From the NCBI GenBank assembly GCA_017940385.1, contig JAGAYS010000029.1, forward strand, positions 1 through 64,000: a stretch of 64,000 nt of DNA. Direction: 5' to 3'. Shown here piece after piece: positions 9,134 to 19,466 of this stretch. The position numbers and the translations under genes were made by a program. The first letter of the stretch is position 1. Each line of letters begins with the position of its first letter. The notes beneath the pieces were generated by a model. That model worked only from the letters and a program-made list of their open reading frames with translations, searched no databases and was not told the DNA's origin. The stretch comes from Ruminobacter sp. (GTDB lineage Bacteria; Pseudomonadota; Gammaproteobacteria; Enterobacterales; Succinivibrionaceae).

Positions 9134-10057
9134 TCAACATGAAAACATTTTGTAGTATAACAACTGTAACAAATTAGCATCTTGAAGAGCCCTATGAAAA
9201 ACCTGCCGATCAATACCGTACGTTTTCAACGTTGTTTCAAATTTATAATTAAGTTGAAACACTTTTTTTCTTTTCGCTTCATACATCAGATCCTTAGTTT
9301 TATTGCGTATAGTACCAAGCGAAAACTTCTCAAACGCCTTATTTAAAAATTTGATATCAAAAGATATGTTATACCCAACTAATACGGAGTTCTGAATGAA
9401 TTTTTGAAAATCTCTTAAGACAGTCTCCAATTCCGCACCATTACTGAGCATCTCATCTGTAATATTTGTCAGGTTACGTACTACATCCGGAATTTGTCTA
9501 TCAATTCGAATTAATCGTTGAAAATCTTCTTTTAATTCTGAGTTTGATATTCTTTTGGCACCAATTTCAATAATTTGATCCTTATCAACATTTAACCCGG
9601 TTGTTTCAATGTCAAGAAAAACTAAATCGTTTTGTCTGTCAGAAGTACTAGAATTAGCAGAAACTGAATTATTTGATTTTTCCGTTTCGCTGGATAATGT
9701 TTGACTTGATGTTTGCTTATTTGCATTTACATCATAATTTGCAGATTTTTCATTTGCTTCTGTTTTCTCAGAAAACTCTCTCCAGGGAAGCAATACAAGA
9801 GGTATTCCATCAAAATCAACAATTTGTCGTTCAGTGTTGCATGTAGAAAAAGAATACCCAATTTCATTTCTGCATGAATAGCTTATTGTTGCTTCACCTT
9901 CTTTAACCGTTTCTGAGATTCTCTTCCATAGATATTCTCTTACCTTGGAATTGTAATTTCCAATATACACGCCTGTTGCAATTTCCTGCATCCAACGTGA
10001 CAGCTCTCCTCTGAGAGAATTGGGAACATTTCTTAGAGTTATTACAGTAAACGGCAT
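9134..10057 (-). CDS. cas2: Cas2 fused to a DEDDh exonuclease
   Basis: The first ~92 residues are a type I-E Cas2 (start MPFTVITLRNVPNSLRGELS, ending near PLVLLPW), the structural core of the Cas1-Cas2 spacer integrase. A Ser/Asn-rich linker (about 95-142) joins it to a DnaQ-like 3'-5' exonuclease domain. The five DEDDh residues are present: D149 and E151 (FLDIETTG), D234 (NISFD), H288 and D293 (HRALQD). Cas2-DEDDh fusions are known in some type I-E systems, such as one in Streptococcus thermophilus, where the exonuclease trims prespacer ends before integration. The gene starts two bases after cas1 ends and is the last cas gene before the leader. E. coli Cas2 lacks this domain and relies on host exonucleases. 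Confidence 0.95.
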   Translation of the reverse strand: MPFTVITLRNVPNSLRGELSRWMQEIATGVYIGNYNSKVREYLWKRISETVKEGEATISYSCRNEIGYSFSTCNTERQIVDFDGIPLVLLPWREFSEKTEANEKSANYDVNANKQTSSQTLSSETEKSNNSVSANSSTSDRQNDLVFLDIETTGLNVDKDQIIEIGAKRISNSELKEDFQRLIRIDRQIPDVVRNLTNITDEMLSNGAELETVLRDFQKFIQNSVLVGYNISFDIKFLNKAFEKFSLGTIRNKTKDLMYEAKRKKVFQLNYKFETTLKTYGIDRQVFHRALQDANLLQLLYYKMFSC

Positions 10058-10059
10058 TT

Positions 10060-11004
<945 letters not shown>

Positions 11005-11120
11005 TCATTCTCCGCATTCACAACCAAAAAGTATTGAACAAAAACAAATCGTTCAAAATGGTAAGTACATTCTATGAACAAAATACGGACTATCTAATAA
11101 AATTACATATGAGCATGATC

Positions 11121-11753
11121 TTAAACGGGGATCACCGTCATAAGACCAAAGCCATACGCCTTCTTTTTACCAATTCCCTTTGTTAGAGAGTGATAAAAAA
11201 CGGTTTTGTCGGTTACTTTCAATATACCTTCAAAAGTTGCCCTGCTTAACTTAATCGTTTTTTGTCCCTGTTTCTTCATTGGAACCCATGATTTCTCGAC
11301 AATTAAGTAATCATTGGGCACTAATTCGAAACCTAGTTTTTCCGCACGCGATTCGAAAAATTTCATCTGCTGTTCAGTCGTGATTTCAGGAACTACTCTG
11401 CCACGCTTACCATCTTCCTGGTGAATCGCTTTCACAGGATTCAGAGTAACTCTGAACCTGTAAAACTTGTTTTCTTCAATGGACTCAAGAAATTTATCAT
11501 AGGATTTTGTCCTAGCACTTCCAGAAACCCCATATTGCTCTAGTAATTTCAAATCAGGTTTTTCATCACTTACAAGCAAAAGAAACCTAGTTCCCTGAAT
11601 GGTATCTATTCTCCACAGTTTCCGACTCCTGATACCGTTTTCGATTTCATGAGGGAAACTGTTCTCAACCCAATTATGATAAGCACCAAGATGTGATAAA
11701 TCCCTTAATTTTTGTCTGTTCCCGATATCAATTTCCACCCGAGATAAATACAT
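11121..11753 (-). CDS. cas6e: Cas6e crRNA endonuclease (CasE/Cse3)
   Basis: 210 residues starting MYLSRVEIDIGNRQKLRDLS, typical of Cas6e, with HLGAYHNWVENSFPHEI near the N-terminus containing the conserved histidine region. The C-terminus has the glycine-rich KGIGKKKAYGFGLM that ends Cas6 proteins. It cuts the array transcript in the repeat hairpin and stays bound to the 3' handle of crRNA in Cascade. It begins one base after the cas5e stop. Confidence 0.94.
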   Translation of the reverse strand: MYLSRVEIDIGNRQKLRDLSHLGAYHNWVENSFPHEIENGIRSRKLWRIDTIQGTRFLLLVSDEKPDLKLLEQYGVSGSARTKSYDKFLESIEENKFYRFRVTLNPVKAIHQEDGKRGRVVPEITTEQQMKFFESRAEKLGFELVPNDYLIVEKSWVPMKKQGQKTIKLSRATFEGILKVTDKTVFYHSLTKGIGKKKAYGFGLMTVIPV

Positions 11754-11754
11754 A

Positions 11755-12477
11755 TTAATCGTCTCCTACTGCTCCAAACGCATCATGATCCTGGATGTTT
11801 TTAGTTTCAATAGCGTTTTGTAATTCGATTGATATACTGACCTCTTTTCTCGGAATGAATTTTCTTCCTGTTATCTGAGAAAAAGAAAGAACGATATCAT
11901 TTCGAATTTGTGTTTTTCCTTCACTTAACAAAGATTCGTCAGCATAAATATACAGTTTCCTGGTCGTATTTTTTCTCTGATACCAGTCAGACGCCTGCCA
12001 ATCAAATCTTCTTAAAAGAGAAACTGCATCCTCATCGAAAACCCCCAGAAACATATCTGCAGTAGGAGGAAGAGATCTGCGACCTAAAAACAAAGCAAAA
12101 TTAGGATTAGTGACAGACGTTTTTACTTCATCAATAAGTTTTTCATCCTCGCAGCTTAATGCAACCAGAAAAACCGCATCCTGGAGATAAAAACGTGTTG
12201 TAACATAAGTTCTGTCAAAATCACCATTTTTCTTATACTTTTTGGCCGTATGATAATCCTTCATCATTTGTCCGGGCTGATCAATACGAACGGCATAACT
12301 AAGACTGTTTAATCTTGCCATGCCCTCATTATCACTACGGCTTAATCCTAAACCTGCAGCAATCATTCCAATAACGCCGCTTTTGGAAGGATGAGCATCA
12401 GTATATCTGGTTTCAAAATGAGAATTTGTCCCCCATGATTGCAGCGGACCAGAAAACTTCAGTAAAATCGTCTTCAA
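11755..12477 (-). CDS. cas5e: Cas5e Cascade subunit (CasD), probable TTG start
   Basis: Cas5e caps the 5' end of crRNA in Cascade. The family start is visible as KTILLKFSGPLQSWGTNSHF, then SKSGVIGMIAAGLGLSR and the LGRRSLPPTADM region. An ATG at 12501 would overlap cas7e by 22 bases and add eight residues not seen in the family. A TTG at 12477, two bases after the cas7e stop and six bases after GGAG, gives the canonical N-terminus and 240 residues, so I prefer it. Confidence 0.93.
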   Translation of the reverse strand: MKTILLKFSGPLQSWGTNSHFETRYTDAHPSKSGVIGMIAAGLGLSRSDNEGMARLNSLSYAVRIDQPGQMMKDYHTAKKYKKNGDFDRTYVTTRFYLQDAVFLVALSCEDEKLIDEVKTSVTNPNFALFLGRRSLPPTADMFLGVFDEDAVSLLRRFDWQASDWYQRKNTTRKLYIYADESLLSEGKTQIRNDIVLSFSQITGRKFIPRKEVSISIELQNAIETKNIQDHDAFGAVGDD

Positions 12478-12479
12478 AA

Positions 12480-13562
12480 TCAGCTCCGTTCCAAAACACA
12501 ATTTGTTACAACTTCTTCAAAATCATTCAGTAAAGATGTAAGACTGTTTTCCTCTGTACCCCATTCTGGTTTAGCTACATCCTCATTAACAACGTAAAAT
12601 GTTCTGAGAGGAGCCTGTACAAATTTTTCAGTTTTCTTAACTTCTGCAAACAGCCTTTCTATTGATGTTACACTGTTGCCTTTGCTGTTACCCGCATATG
12701 ATTTCACAGGATTTTCAAAGGCTGTAACCAGATTAACAGGTCTGTCCTGACGAATATTAACCATCAACAGATGAGGAAGAGTCAAATTTGCAAAGGTGTT
12801 GGATTTTCCTGTTGGCATTGAATTGGTAAAAGCTTCAATAAAGAGTTTTGATGCAGATACAGCCTGCTCTCCATTTTTGAGCTGTCTTACCAGATCGTGT
12901 ACAGCTATATTTGCATACCGATACAATGTAGAGGAGTTGAATTCAACAGTTCCCAGCATTCCTGCTCCGGCATTATCTTCAGGTGCCAGATCATCCAATG
13001 CAGTATAGAAATCGAATTCAGTCTGAACCTCATGAGTAGAAATTGCGTGTGCAACCTGTACAGATGCATCTTCATTTAAAGACGGATCATCAGCAACCAT
13101 TCTGCCAAACAGTGCTATATCTACTGGAGGGTTATCGCTCAGTATCTTTTTTAACTCAGTCTGATTAGAAACCTGGTTAAGTGCGGCATCAGCCAACAAA
13201 TTCGCCTGTTTCTTTCCCAGAAAGAAAAGAGCTTTTGCTTTTTGATCTTTGGTTTTTACACCTGCAACATTAAAAACCTTATCCGCCATTGACATCGCAT
13301 CACTGGCTGTTACAGAAGGATCTTTGGCAATAATCAAATCACTTACATATTTAACAACATTTAAACTTCTAATTCCTACATCTTCAGCAGATTCATTATT
13401 AAAATACTGTCTGATAGCTCTTTTCCAAGACTGTGAACTCACTCTTGACCGTCTTACGCCACCATATATTGCGGTTTTAGGACTGCCGGTATCATCCCTG
13501 TTCACATTTGATGGAGGGAGAGACTGAATTGCGTGAATGTCAACAAATAATCTATTTTCCAT
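12480..13562 (-). CDS. cas7e: Cas7e Cascade backbone (CasC/Cse4)
   Basis: 360 residues. It starts with MENRLFVDIHAIQSLPPSNV and the family hallmark NRDDTGSPKTAIYGGVRRSR followed by VSSQSWKRAIR. Several copies of this RNA-binding RAMP protein form the backbone along the crRNA. It lies between cse2 and cas5e in the standard I-E order. Confidence 0.96.
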   Translation of the reverse strand: MENRLFVDIHAIQSLPPSNVNRDDTGSPKTAIYGGVRRSRVSSQSWKRAIRQYFNNESAEDVGIRSLNVVKYVSDLIIAKDPSVTASDAMSMADKVFNVAGVKTKDQKAKALFFLGKKQANLLADAALNQVSNQTELKKILSDNPPVDIALFGRMVADDPSLNEDASVQVAHAISTHEVQTEFDFYTALDDLAPEDNAGAGMLGTVEFNSSTLYRYANIAVHDLVRQLKNGEQAVSASKLFIEAFTNSMPTGKSNTFANLTLPHLLMVNIRQDRPVNLVTAFENPVKSYAGNSKGNSVTSIERLFAEVKKTEKFVQAPLRTFYVVNEDVAKPEWGTEENSLTSLLNDFEEVVTNCVLERS

Positions 13563-13597
13563 TTTTTATGTTCTCCAAAATTTTTAAAGCTTAAAAA

Positions 13598-14191
13598 TCA
13601 AGACCTGTCATTTTCTTCTTCATCACGAAAAGGTCGATAATAATCTTTTGCCCATCTCAGACAGACTTTTTTATTTCCACCTATCTGGTGTATGAACAGA
13701 TCGTCCGCAAGTTTAAGAAAATTCACAGAAAAATTATCTTTTGATTTTGCAAGACGGAATATCTGCCTCAGATGATATACAAACTCATCGAAAGTTGTTG
13801 CGGTGAGCATAGTATTAAATCTTCTGTCCAAAGATGCAGAATTCGCATCCCTGACTCGCTGCAACGCGCATCCAAAACTTACGTTTTTCTCATTATTTGA
13901 AACCTTATTTAAGCCCTGCTGCCCGACTGCATAAAGTTGCAGAGCAACAAGCAAAGCCCTTTCTTCGTAGCTCAGAGTTCCAACATTTAAAAATTCTTTT
14001 GGTATGAAAGGAAAAAGTATAGGCCAAACATCTGCGGAATCTTCCAAATTTTTGCCCATGGAATTTCTGATTGCAGCAAGATAACCAGATCGACTTTTCT
14101 GCTCCTGAGGGCTGTTTAAAAAGTTTAAAATGCTCCACATTACGTTATATACAGAATGCTTTTTTTCTTCTGTATTCTGTTCATTACTCAT
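13598..14191 (-). CDS. cse2: Cse2 small subunit of Cascade (CasB)
   Basis: 197 residues, slightly longer than the E. coli protein (about 160). The order cse1-cse2-cas7e and the central arginine-rich segment (FGCALQRVRDANSASLDRRF) match the Cse2 family, an all-helical dimer that stabilises the R-loop. It begins eight bases after cse1 ends. Confidence 0.92.
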   Translation of the reverse strand: MSNEQNTEEKKHSVYNVMWSILNFLNSPQEQKSRSGYLAAIRNSMGKNLEDSADVWPILFPFIPKEFLNVGTLSYEERALLVALQLYAVGQQGLNKVSNNEKNVSFGCALQRVRDANSASLDRRFNTMLTATTFDEFVYHLRQIFRLAKSKDNFSVNFLKLADDLFIHQIGGNKKVCLRWAKDYYRPFRDEEENDRS

Positions 14192-14199
14192 GTTCTACC

Positions 14200-15927
14200 T
14201 CAGTCCTTATTCAATTTTTTATTTATACTTCCCACAAACTGCCAGTACCTGGTGGCAATGTTCACTAATTTCCCGTCCTTTTCAATTCCTGTAAGATCTC
14301 TAGCCGTACTGTTGTCGAACAATTCTTCTCCTCGTCTCAACACCATTGTTCTCAGTTTGGCGTACCATTCTTTTATTTTTTCTTCCTTTGAATCAGCAGG
14401 ATTAATCGAAACAAGCCATTTCTTAAAAGCAGAATCAATGATTGAGTACATTTTTTCCGTTTCTGCAGATGTAAAGGAATCAGCAGGTGTATTCCTGATC
14501 TCTGATATTCCTCTGAGAAAACTTCTGAATTTCTCAGACACTATTTCTTTTGTTGTTTCTACAGCATTGTTAATACGTATAATCCAATCATCATTAGAGT
14601 TATCAGAATTTCCATTCTCGATTAACAGATTATTAATCCTAAAACTGTCTGCAACCTCATTAACTGGCAGCCACGAAGTCGCATTACCATCATCCTTCAT
14701 TCCGACACCGACTAAATCTGTCAAACCTGAATTTCTCTGTGAATTTGCAATACGCATACGTTGAGCTAATATTCCGGGCTGACGCTGTGGCTGTTTTTTA
14801 TCACCATTCGTCGATTTCAAAACAATACATCCGAAGTTTCTCCATAAAGACTGCTCTGGATTATGCTTCTTTGGAGTAAAGTGATTTTTATTCGGATCCT
14901 TGTCATTCCATTTCCACATAGTCATCGGCTCAATGGAGTTTTCAGTATGTTCAATCTCAGGAAGTTTCACTACCTGAATTTCAACAGGAGCAGACATATC
15001 TGTATCCGGATCAATGTAGATTGCTCTGCTCCAATTGGTGTACAGTTCAGCAAGATTGTCTATAAAATTCTTATGACATAAATTCTCAACAACCTCAATT
15101 CCGGTCAACTCCCAGCAAGGATTTTGACAACGACCAATGAATGCTTGATTATCAGTAGGAGATTCCGGCATATAATTCATCACCAGAGTTTCATAAACAT
15201 TTCGTCCCTGAAGAAAAATACCGCCAAGATCAAACAACCACCCTTTAGACGATCTCTGAGTTTTATCAGTCAATGCAACCTTATCAGCAAGTCCTGAATA
15301 ACCTTGAAACATTATTAACCATCTTGCTAATTCTGCGGGTGACATAACATCCTTAACGCTTCTTTTTCCTATAGCAATATTTGCTATAGGTGAAAATAAA
15401 GCTGTTTTATTTTCGCTTTCCGATATAGTTCTGTTTATGTTTTTTCCATAAATTGGGCTTGGACTGTCTTTACCTGGAATTTCTGACATGATTTTATTCA
15501 TCTCATTCTTAGTCACCTGAAAAAATGGATGAACCTCATCAAAAAGATAAAACCTGTCACGCCATTTCTCAAGGTAATTACAAACAACTACAGGGAATTT
15601 ATCTCCTGAATACAGATTTTCCCAGCATTCTGCGGTACTCGAACAATATTCATCACGATCATCCTCGTCTACGTTTTCTGTCTGGCCATTATCATCAAGA
15701 ACAACTCCAGGGAGTTCTTCACCATTGTAATCAAATCGGGAAAAAACCGTCTGAACTACAGATAAAAGAAAACGCATAACTGCAAAATTCTGTGTTTCCA
15801 TTTCTCCAGCAATCTGAAGAAAATCTCCAGCATTTTTAAAGATATCCAGCATGGACACTTCTTTTTTTTCACCGGACTCTGCCAGAACAGAAATCCATGG
15901 TTCGTCTAATAAATTAAACCTCCCCAT
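14200..15927 (-). CDS. cse1: Cse1 large subunit of Cascade (CasA/Cas8e)
   Basis: 575 residues. It starts MGRFNLLDEPWISVLAESGE, the conserved opening of Cas8e (FNLLxEPWI), followed by the IFKNAGDFLQIAG region. In Cascade it reads the PAM and recruits Cas3. It overlaps the cas3 gene by 14 bases, so translation is probably coupled. Confidence 0.95.
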   Translation of the reverse strand: MGRFNLLDEPWISVLAESGEKKEVSMLDIFKNAGDFLQIAGEMETQNFAVMRFLLSVVQTVFSRFDYNGEELPGVVLDDNGQTENVDEDDRDEYCSSTAECWENLYSGDKFPVVVCNYLEKWRDRFYLFDEVHPFFQVTKNEMNKIMSEIPGKDSPSPIYGKNINRTISESENKTALFSPIANIAIGKRSVKDVMSPAELARWLIMFQGYSGLADKVALTDKTQRSSKGWLFDLGGIFLQGRNVYETLVMNYMPESPTDNQAFIGRCQNPCWELTGIEVVENLCHKNFIDNLAELYTNWSRAIYIDPDTDMSAPVEIQVVKLPEIEHTENSIEPMTMWKWNDKDPNKNHFTPKKHNPEQSLWRNFGCIVLKSTNGDKKQPQRQPGILAQRMRIANSQRNSGLTDLVGVGMKDDGNATSWLPVNEVADSFRINNLLIENGNSDNSNDDWIIRINNAVETTKEIVSEKFRSFLRGISEIRNTPADSFTSAETEKMYSIIDSAFKKWLVSINPADSKEEKIKEWYAKLRTMVLRRGEELFDNSTARDLTGIEKDGKLVNIATRYWQFVGSINKKLNKD

Positions 15928-18697
15928 CAGATATTTCCTCCCTTAAGCCAAATTCATCGTCATACCTTAACTTAATGCCGTTAATTTCAAAGCATCCGTT
16001 TTCATCAAAAATGATCCCTAGTGCCCCCTTAAGCCAAGAGTATTTCTGCCAATTCTTCAGTTTTTGTCTGTTATATTTTTCTAGCTCTGTTACTGTTGCA
16101 GAAACACCTTTATTGCAGGTTACATAATACGGGAGTCTGATTGTATTCTTTGCCAGTTCCTTAGCGATAGTTTCATTACATACCAGTTCAGAAATATCTG
16201 CGTTATCTTTAAATGTTCCATAACCACTGCCGACTTTTTTTACTGCTATAACCTCAACAGTTTCCCTAATATCCCTTACCTGAGCATTGACCGTTTCCTC
16301 GCTATCTGCATTATTCAAGTTTTTCAGCCAGCCAATAAGGTTATTTCTGGTCGGATTAATTAAACCGACAGGGTTATCAATACAATATGTCTTCGCCTTT
16401 ACCTTTTTGTTTTCTACATCATTGTTATGTCTAATGATGCTTTCCTGATAGATATTATTTAATTCTTCTGACAAATCTGGATGCTCCGTACCGTACACTT
16501 TATTAACCAGGTCAGGAATATCAGACGGAATGGAAATTTTGTCAGGAAGATAACACTGTGTTCGAATCAGGTAAAATTTTCCGTAAACCAGTACCGAACC
16601 TTTTTCAAAATCAAAACTGTCACTTGTCCCCATCACATAAACAACCGGATTTTTGTGTTTATCAGGTCTCTTTCTTTCGTGTCTGTGCAGTCTTCCTATT
16701 CTTTGAAGCAGTAAATCTACAGGACAGAGATCGGTTATTAGAACATCGAAATCAATATCAAGAGACTGCTCTATTACCTGGGTACCGATGATGATTTTTC
16801 TTTTTGGTCTCTTTCCATTTTTACCGATCATGTCAAGCAAATTTGATTCTTTAACTATTCTGTCTGTTGCTATAAATGCAGAATGGAGAATCACAACAGT
16901 ATTATTTCCAAAACGATCCTTAAGTTCTCTTCCAAGGTTCTGTGCTTCTTTAACAGTGTTTACAATTATTCCAATAACACCATCTCCTTCCAGCAGTTCT
17001 TCTATTCTGAACAGAATCTCCCCTTTATTCAGTCTTTTCACATCAACCGTTTTAACATTAGTATTGAGAAAATCTGTCTCGACTTTAACTTCTTTTCCAT
17101 CTGTATAAGTAATCAGAGGATACTTATTTCCAGAAATATCATTAGTAAGTGTAATGTCTCTGCTCTTAAAACCCTTTCCTTTCAAATAAGCAAGAATTAA
17201 ACTCTTTCTCTTATCCTGAGGCAAAGTAGCAGATGCCAAAATTACCGGCACACCATAAGCCCCCATCCATCTGATTGATTCTTCAAGGTACTGCTGCATA
17301 TAGGTATCATATGCATGCACTTCATCTACTACTACAACCTTTTTACTAAAACCGAGGTGTCTTAAAGCGAGATGCTTCTGTTTAAGAGCACAGCAAAGAA
17401 ATCCATCCACTGTTCCAACAACAAAATCATCAAGTGCTGTTTTCTTTCTGCCGGCAAACCATTCATTAACAAAAACACAGGAATTGTCAGTATCGTCTAT
17501 ATTAATATCCTGAATGGAAGACTCTCGGAGTAATTTGTTCATCTCCTCATTCAATGCTGCTTTTCCATGACACAATCTCAAAGACTGTGTTACACCATAC
17601 ATGTCAGTTAAATCTTTCAGCCAAGCATGAACCCTTCCAAACATACCATTTGAGGTAGCTTGAGTTGGCAAGCCAAAGAACAATCCTGAACTACCGTTTT
17701 TTTGAGCAAGGAGTTCTGATGCGACGAGCATGGCTTCAGTTTTACCAAGTCCCATTGGTGCTTCAATAATAAGAATTCCTGGATTCTGAATTTGACTAGT
17801 TGTCCTGTACACAACTCTCTGAAAATCTCGGGGTTCAAATCCAAACCTAGACATAAATAAATCGTCAACATCAGGATTATTCTTAATCTGAAAAGGCAGA
17901 TTCTTACACCATAATTGAATCCCTTTTTCAAATCTTTCATCACTGTTAATTTCTAATCCACCTTTTGACTCAAAAGGAACAAGTGGAAAATAATCACAGT
18001 TGCTGGATATCCAATCAGCCATGATCAGAATACCAGAATATATAACCTGAGCCGTTTTTGAAATCTTCGGTAAATGGAGAACACTTTCAAAAGATGTTAT
18101 GCGCAGTGCCCAATTAAAAATGGTGGACTGAACATTCTTCCATCTTTCCTGAATCGTTGCATTTTTTTCATCTTGATAATAATTCGCTAAATATGCTGAC
18201 TGCTCATTAACAGAACACATATCATCATCGGGCTTTCCATGATGAGCTCCCACAATCGATACTATGTCTTCTCCTACCTGAAATGTATTTTTTAGCAGAT
18301 ACTCACCGGCTCTTGAATGAAGAGACTTATTTGGATCAGCCAAACTCAAATTATGCAGTCCTTCGAACCCCGCATTTTGAAGAGCTTCAATAATTTTTTC
18401 ATCTAAACGATTCGAACTTCCGAATCCTTTTCTGATTTGAAATGCTGGAGTTGCTTTGCCTATATCGTGAATAGCCCCAAGAAAAGCAACGAGATTTAAT
18501 GCCGTTTTACTGTCATGATTGCTCAGTGAACTAATACAGAATCTTCTCTGACTATCACTAAGCCAGTACATCCACAGCCATCTAGAAACATTCATTGTAT
18601 CCAACAAATGCTGTTTCAGTGAAAGCCAATATAATTGACCTTCACATTCTTTCTTTTTAGCCCATAATGACGTGACAAGTTTGTCATCAGCTTGCAT
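15914..18697 (-). CDS. cas3: Cas3 nuclease-helicase, type I-E
   Basis: An HD nuclease domain followed by a superfamily 2 helicase. HD residues are in FLGAIHDIGKATPAF, HSRAGEYLL and GAHHGKPDDD. Helicase motifs are APMGLGKTEAM (Walker A), VVVDEVHAYDTYM (DEVH box), LASATLP and the motif VI region QRIGRLHRHER. It degrades DNA licensed by Cascade. An ATG also occurs at 18709, but the GGAG inside its second codon sits six bases before the in-frame ATG at 18697, which I prefer (927 residues). It is the first gene of the cas operon. Confidence 0.95.
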   Translation of the reverse strand: MQADDKLVTSLWAKKKECEGQLYWLSLKQHLLDTMNVSRWLWMYWLSDSQRRFCISSLSNHDSKTALNLVAFLGAIHDIGKATPAFQIRKGFGSSNRLDEKIIEALQNAGFEGLHNLSLADPNKSLHSRAGEYLLKNTFQVGEDIVSIVGAHHGKPDDDMCSVNEQSAYLANYYQDEKNATIQERWKNVQSTIFNWALRITSFESVLHLPKISKTAQVIYSGILIMADWISSNCDYFPLVPFESKGGLEINSDERFEKGIQLWCKNLPFQIKNNPDVDDLFMSRFGFEPRDFQRVVYRTTSQIQNPGILIIEAPMGLGKTEAMLVASELLAQKNGSSGLFFGLPTQATSNGMFGRVHAWLKDLTDMYGVTQSLRLCHGKAALNEEMNKLLRESSIQDINIDDTDNSCVFVNEWFAGRKKTALDDFVVGTVDGFLCCALKQKHLALRHLGFSKKVVVVDEVHAYDTYMQQYLEESIRWMGAYGVPVILASATLPQDKRKSLILAYLKGKGFKSRDITLTNDISGNKYPLITYTDGKEVKVETDFLNTNVKTVDVKRLNKGEILFRIEELLEGDGVIGIIVNTVKEAQNLGRELKDRFGNNTVVILHSAFIATDRIVKESNLLDMIGKNGKRPKRKIIIGTQVIEQSLDIDFDVLITDLCPVDLLLQRIGRLHRHERKRPDKHKNPVVYVMGTSDSFDFEKGSVLVYGKFYLIRTQCYLPDKISIPSDIPDLVNKVYGTEHPDLSEELNNIYQESIIRHNNDVENKKVKAKTYCIDNPVGLINPTRNNLIGWLKNLNNADSEETVNAQVRDIRETVEVIAVKKVGSGYGTFKDNADISELVCNETIAKELAKNTIRLPYYVTCNKGVSATVTELEKYNRQKLKNWQKYSWLKGALGIIFDENGCFEINGIKLRYDDEFGLREEISDGEV

Positions 18698-18709
18698 TAA
18701 ATTCTCCAT

Positions 18710-19466
18710 TTATGAGCATTTCATTATTGACATAAATTACACACATAACTTTATTTCAAATTTTTACCGAACAATAAAACGAATGTTTTATTTCGATAAT
18801 ACAACAAAAAATCGATGTAATAATATTATCTTATTAATTCTTACCATATTTTAAAAGTTTTATGTTCTTTATTCTGTACCATAGTCACAAAAAACAAAAA
18901 CCCCAGAATCCCCCCAAGAATCAAAACCGTAACAACTCATCCTCTAAACCTACATTCCGTAGTTGAAAACATGTCGGAATGAGCCTCAAATTTAAATGAT
19001 AAACATCCCATATTTTTCAAGTGTTTGATCAAAGATTATTGAAATTAAACGCTGAATATCGGAGATAAAAGTTTAACGAACCGCATCTTAGAACATTTCT
19101 CGATGATCCTTATGGAGTTATGCCACGGAAAAATTTCTGGAATCTGTATTTATTGAGAATCTGTATGATGGCAAGTGAAACCTACAAAGGTGCGGAAAAT
19201 CTTACTGAATGCTATTCCCTTTATAAAACATTTATACCGCATAACATGGATTTAAAAAATACATGATGAATTATCACAATGACACTTCATATGGACAAAA
19301 TAGAATTTAAAAAAACAAAAGAGGAGCTGTTATTGACTATAAATCACACAATATTACCTCAGACGTCTTAAATAAACTTATACCATGTAATATGGCATAA
19401 TAATCAGTTCAGAAATAATTATTTCAAACTATTTACTAAATTCTTAAAACGTCTGCGGAGAACTTA
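18710..19466. other. AT-rich intergenic region upstream of cas3
   Basis: About 750 very AT-rich bases without a clear gene. It must contain the cas operon promoter (reading left) and that of the methyltransferase (reading right), but I cannot place either with confidence. A possible decayed coding segment at about 19068-19266 is listed separately. Confidence 0.6.
19068..19266 (+). pseudogene. Possible remnant of an unknown coding sequence
   Basis: After an in-frame stop the frame stays open for about 65 codons to a TGA at 19264. The translation looks protein-like (NFWNLYLLRICMMASETYKG, then AENLTECYSLYKTFIPHNM) but begins without a start codon. The first ATG, at 19120, leaves only 48 codons and has GGAG too close to it. 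I do not recognise it. It may be the tail of a gene lost when the CRISPR locus arrived, or chance. Confidence 0.25.

Noticed and set aside
9500..9960. A separate exonuclease gene beside cas2
   Set aside because: The exonuclease is in frame with Cas2 without a stop or a credible internal start, so it is a fusion.
11034..11083. TTGAAC/GTTCAA inverted repeat and TGAACAAAA direct repeats between cas6e and cas1
   Set aside because: Short and AT-rich; not distinguishable from chance, although a cas1-cas2 promoter may lie here.
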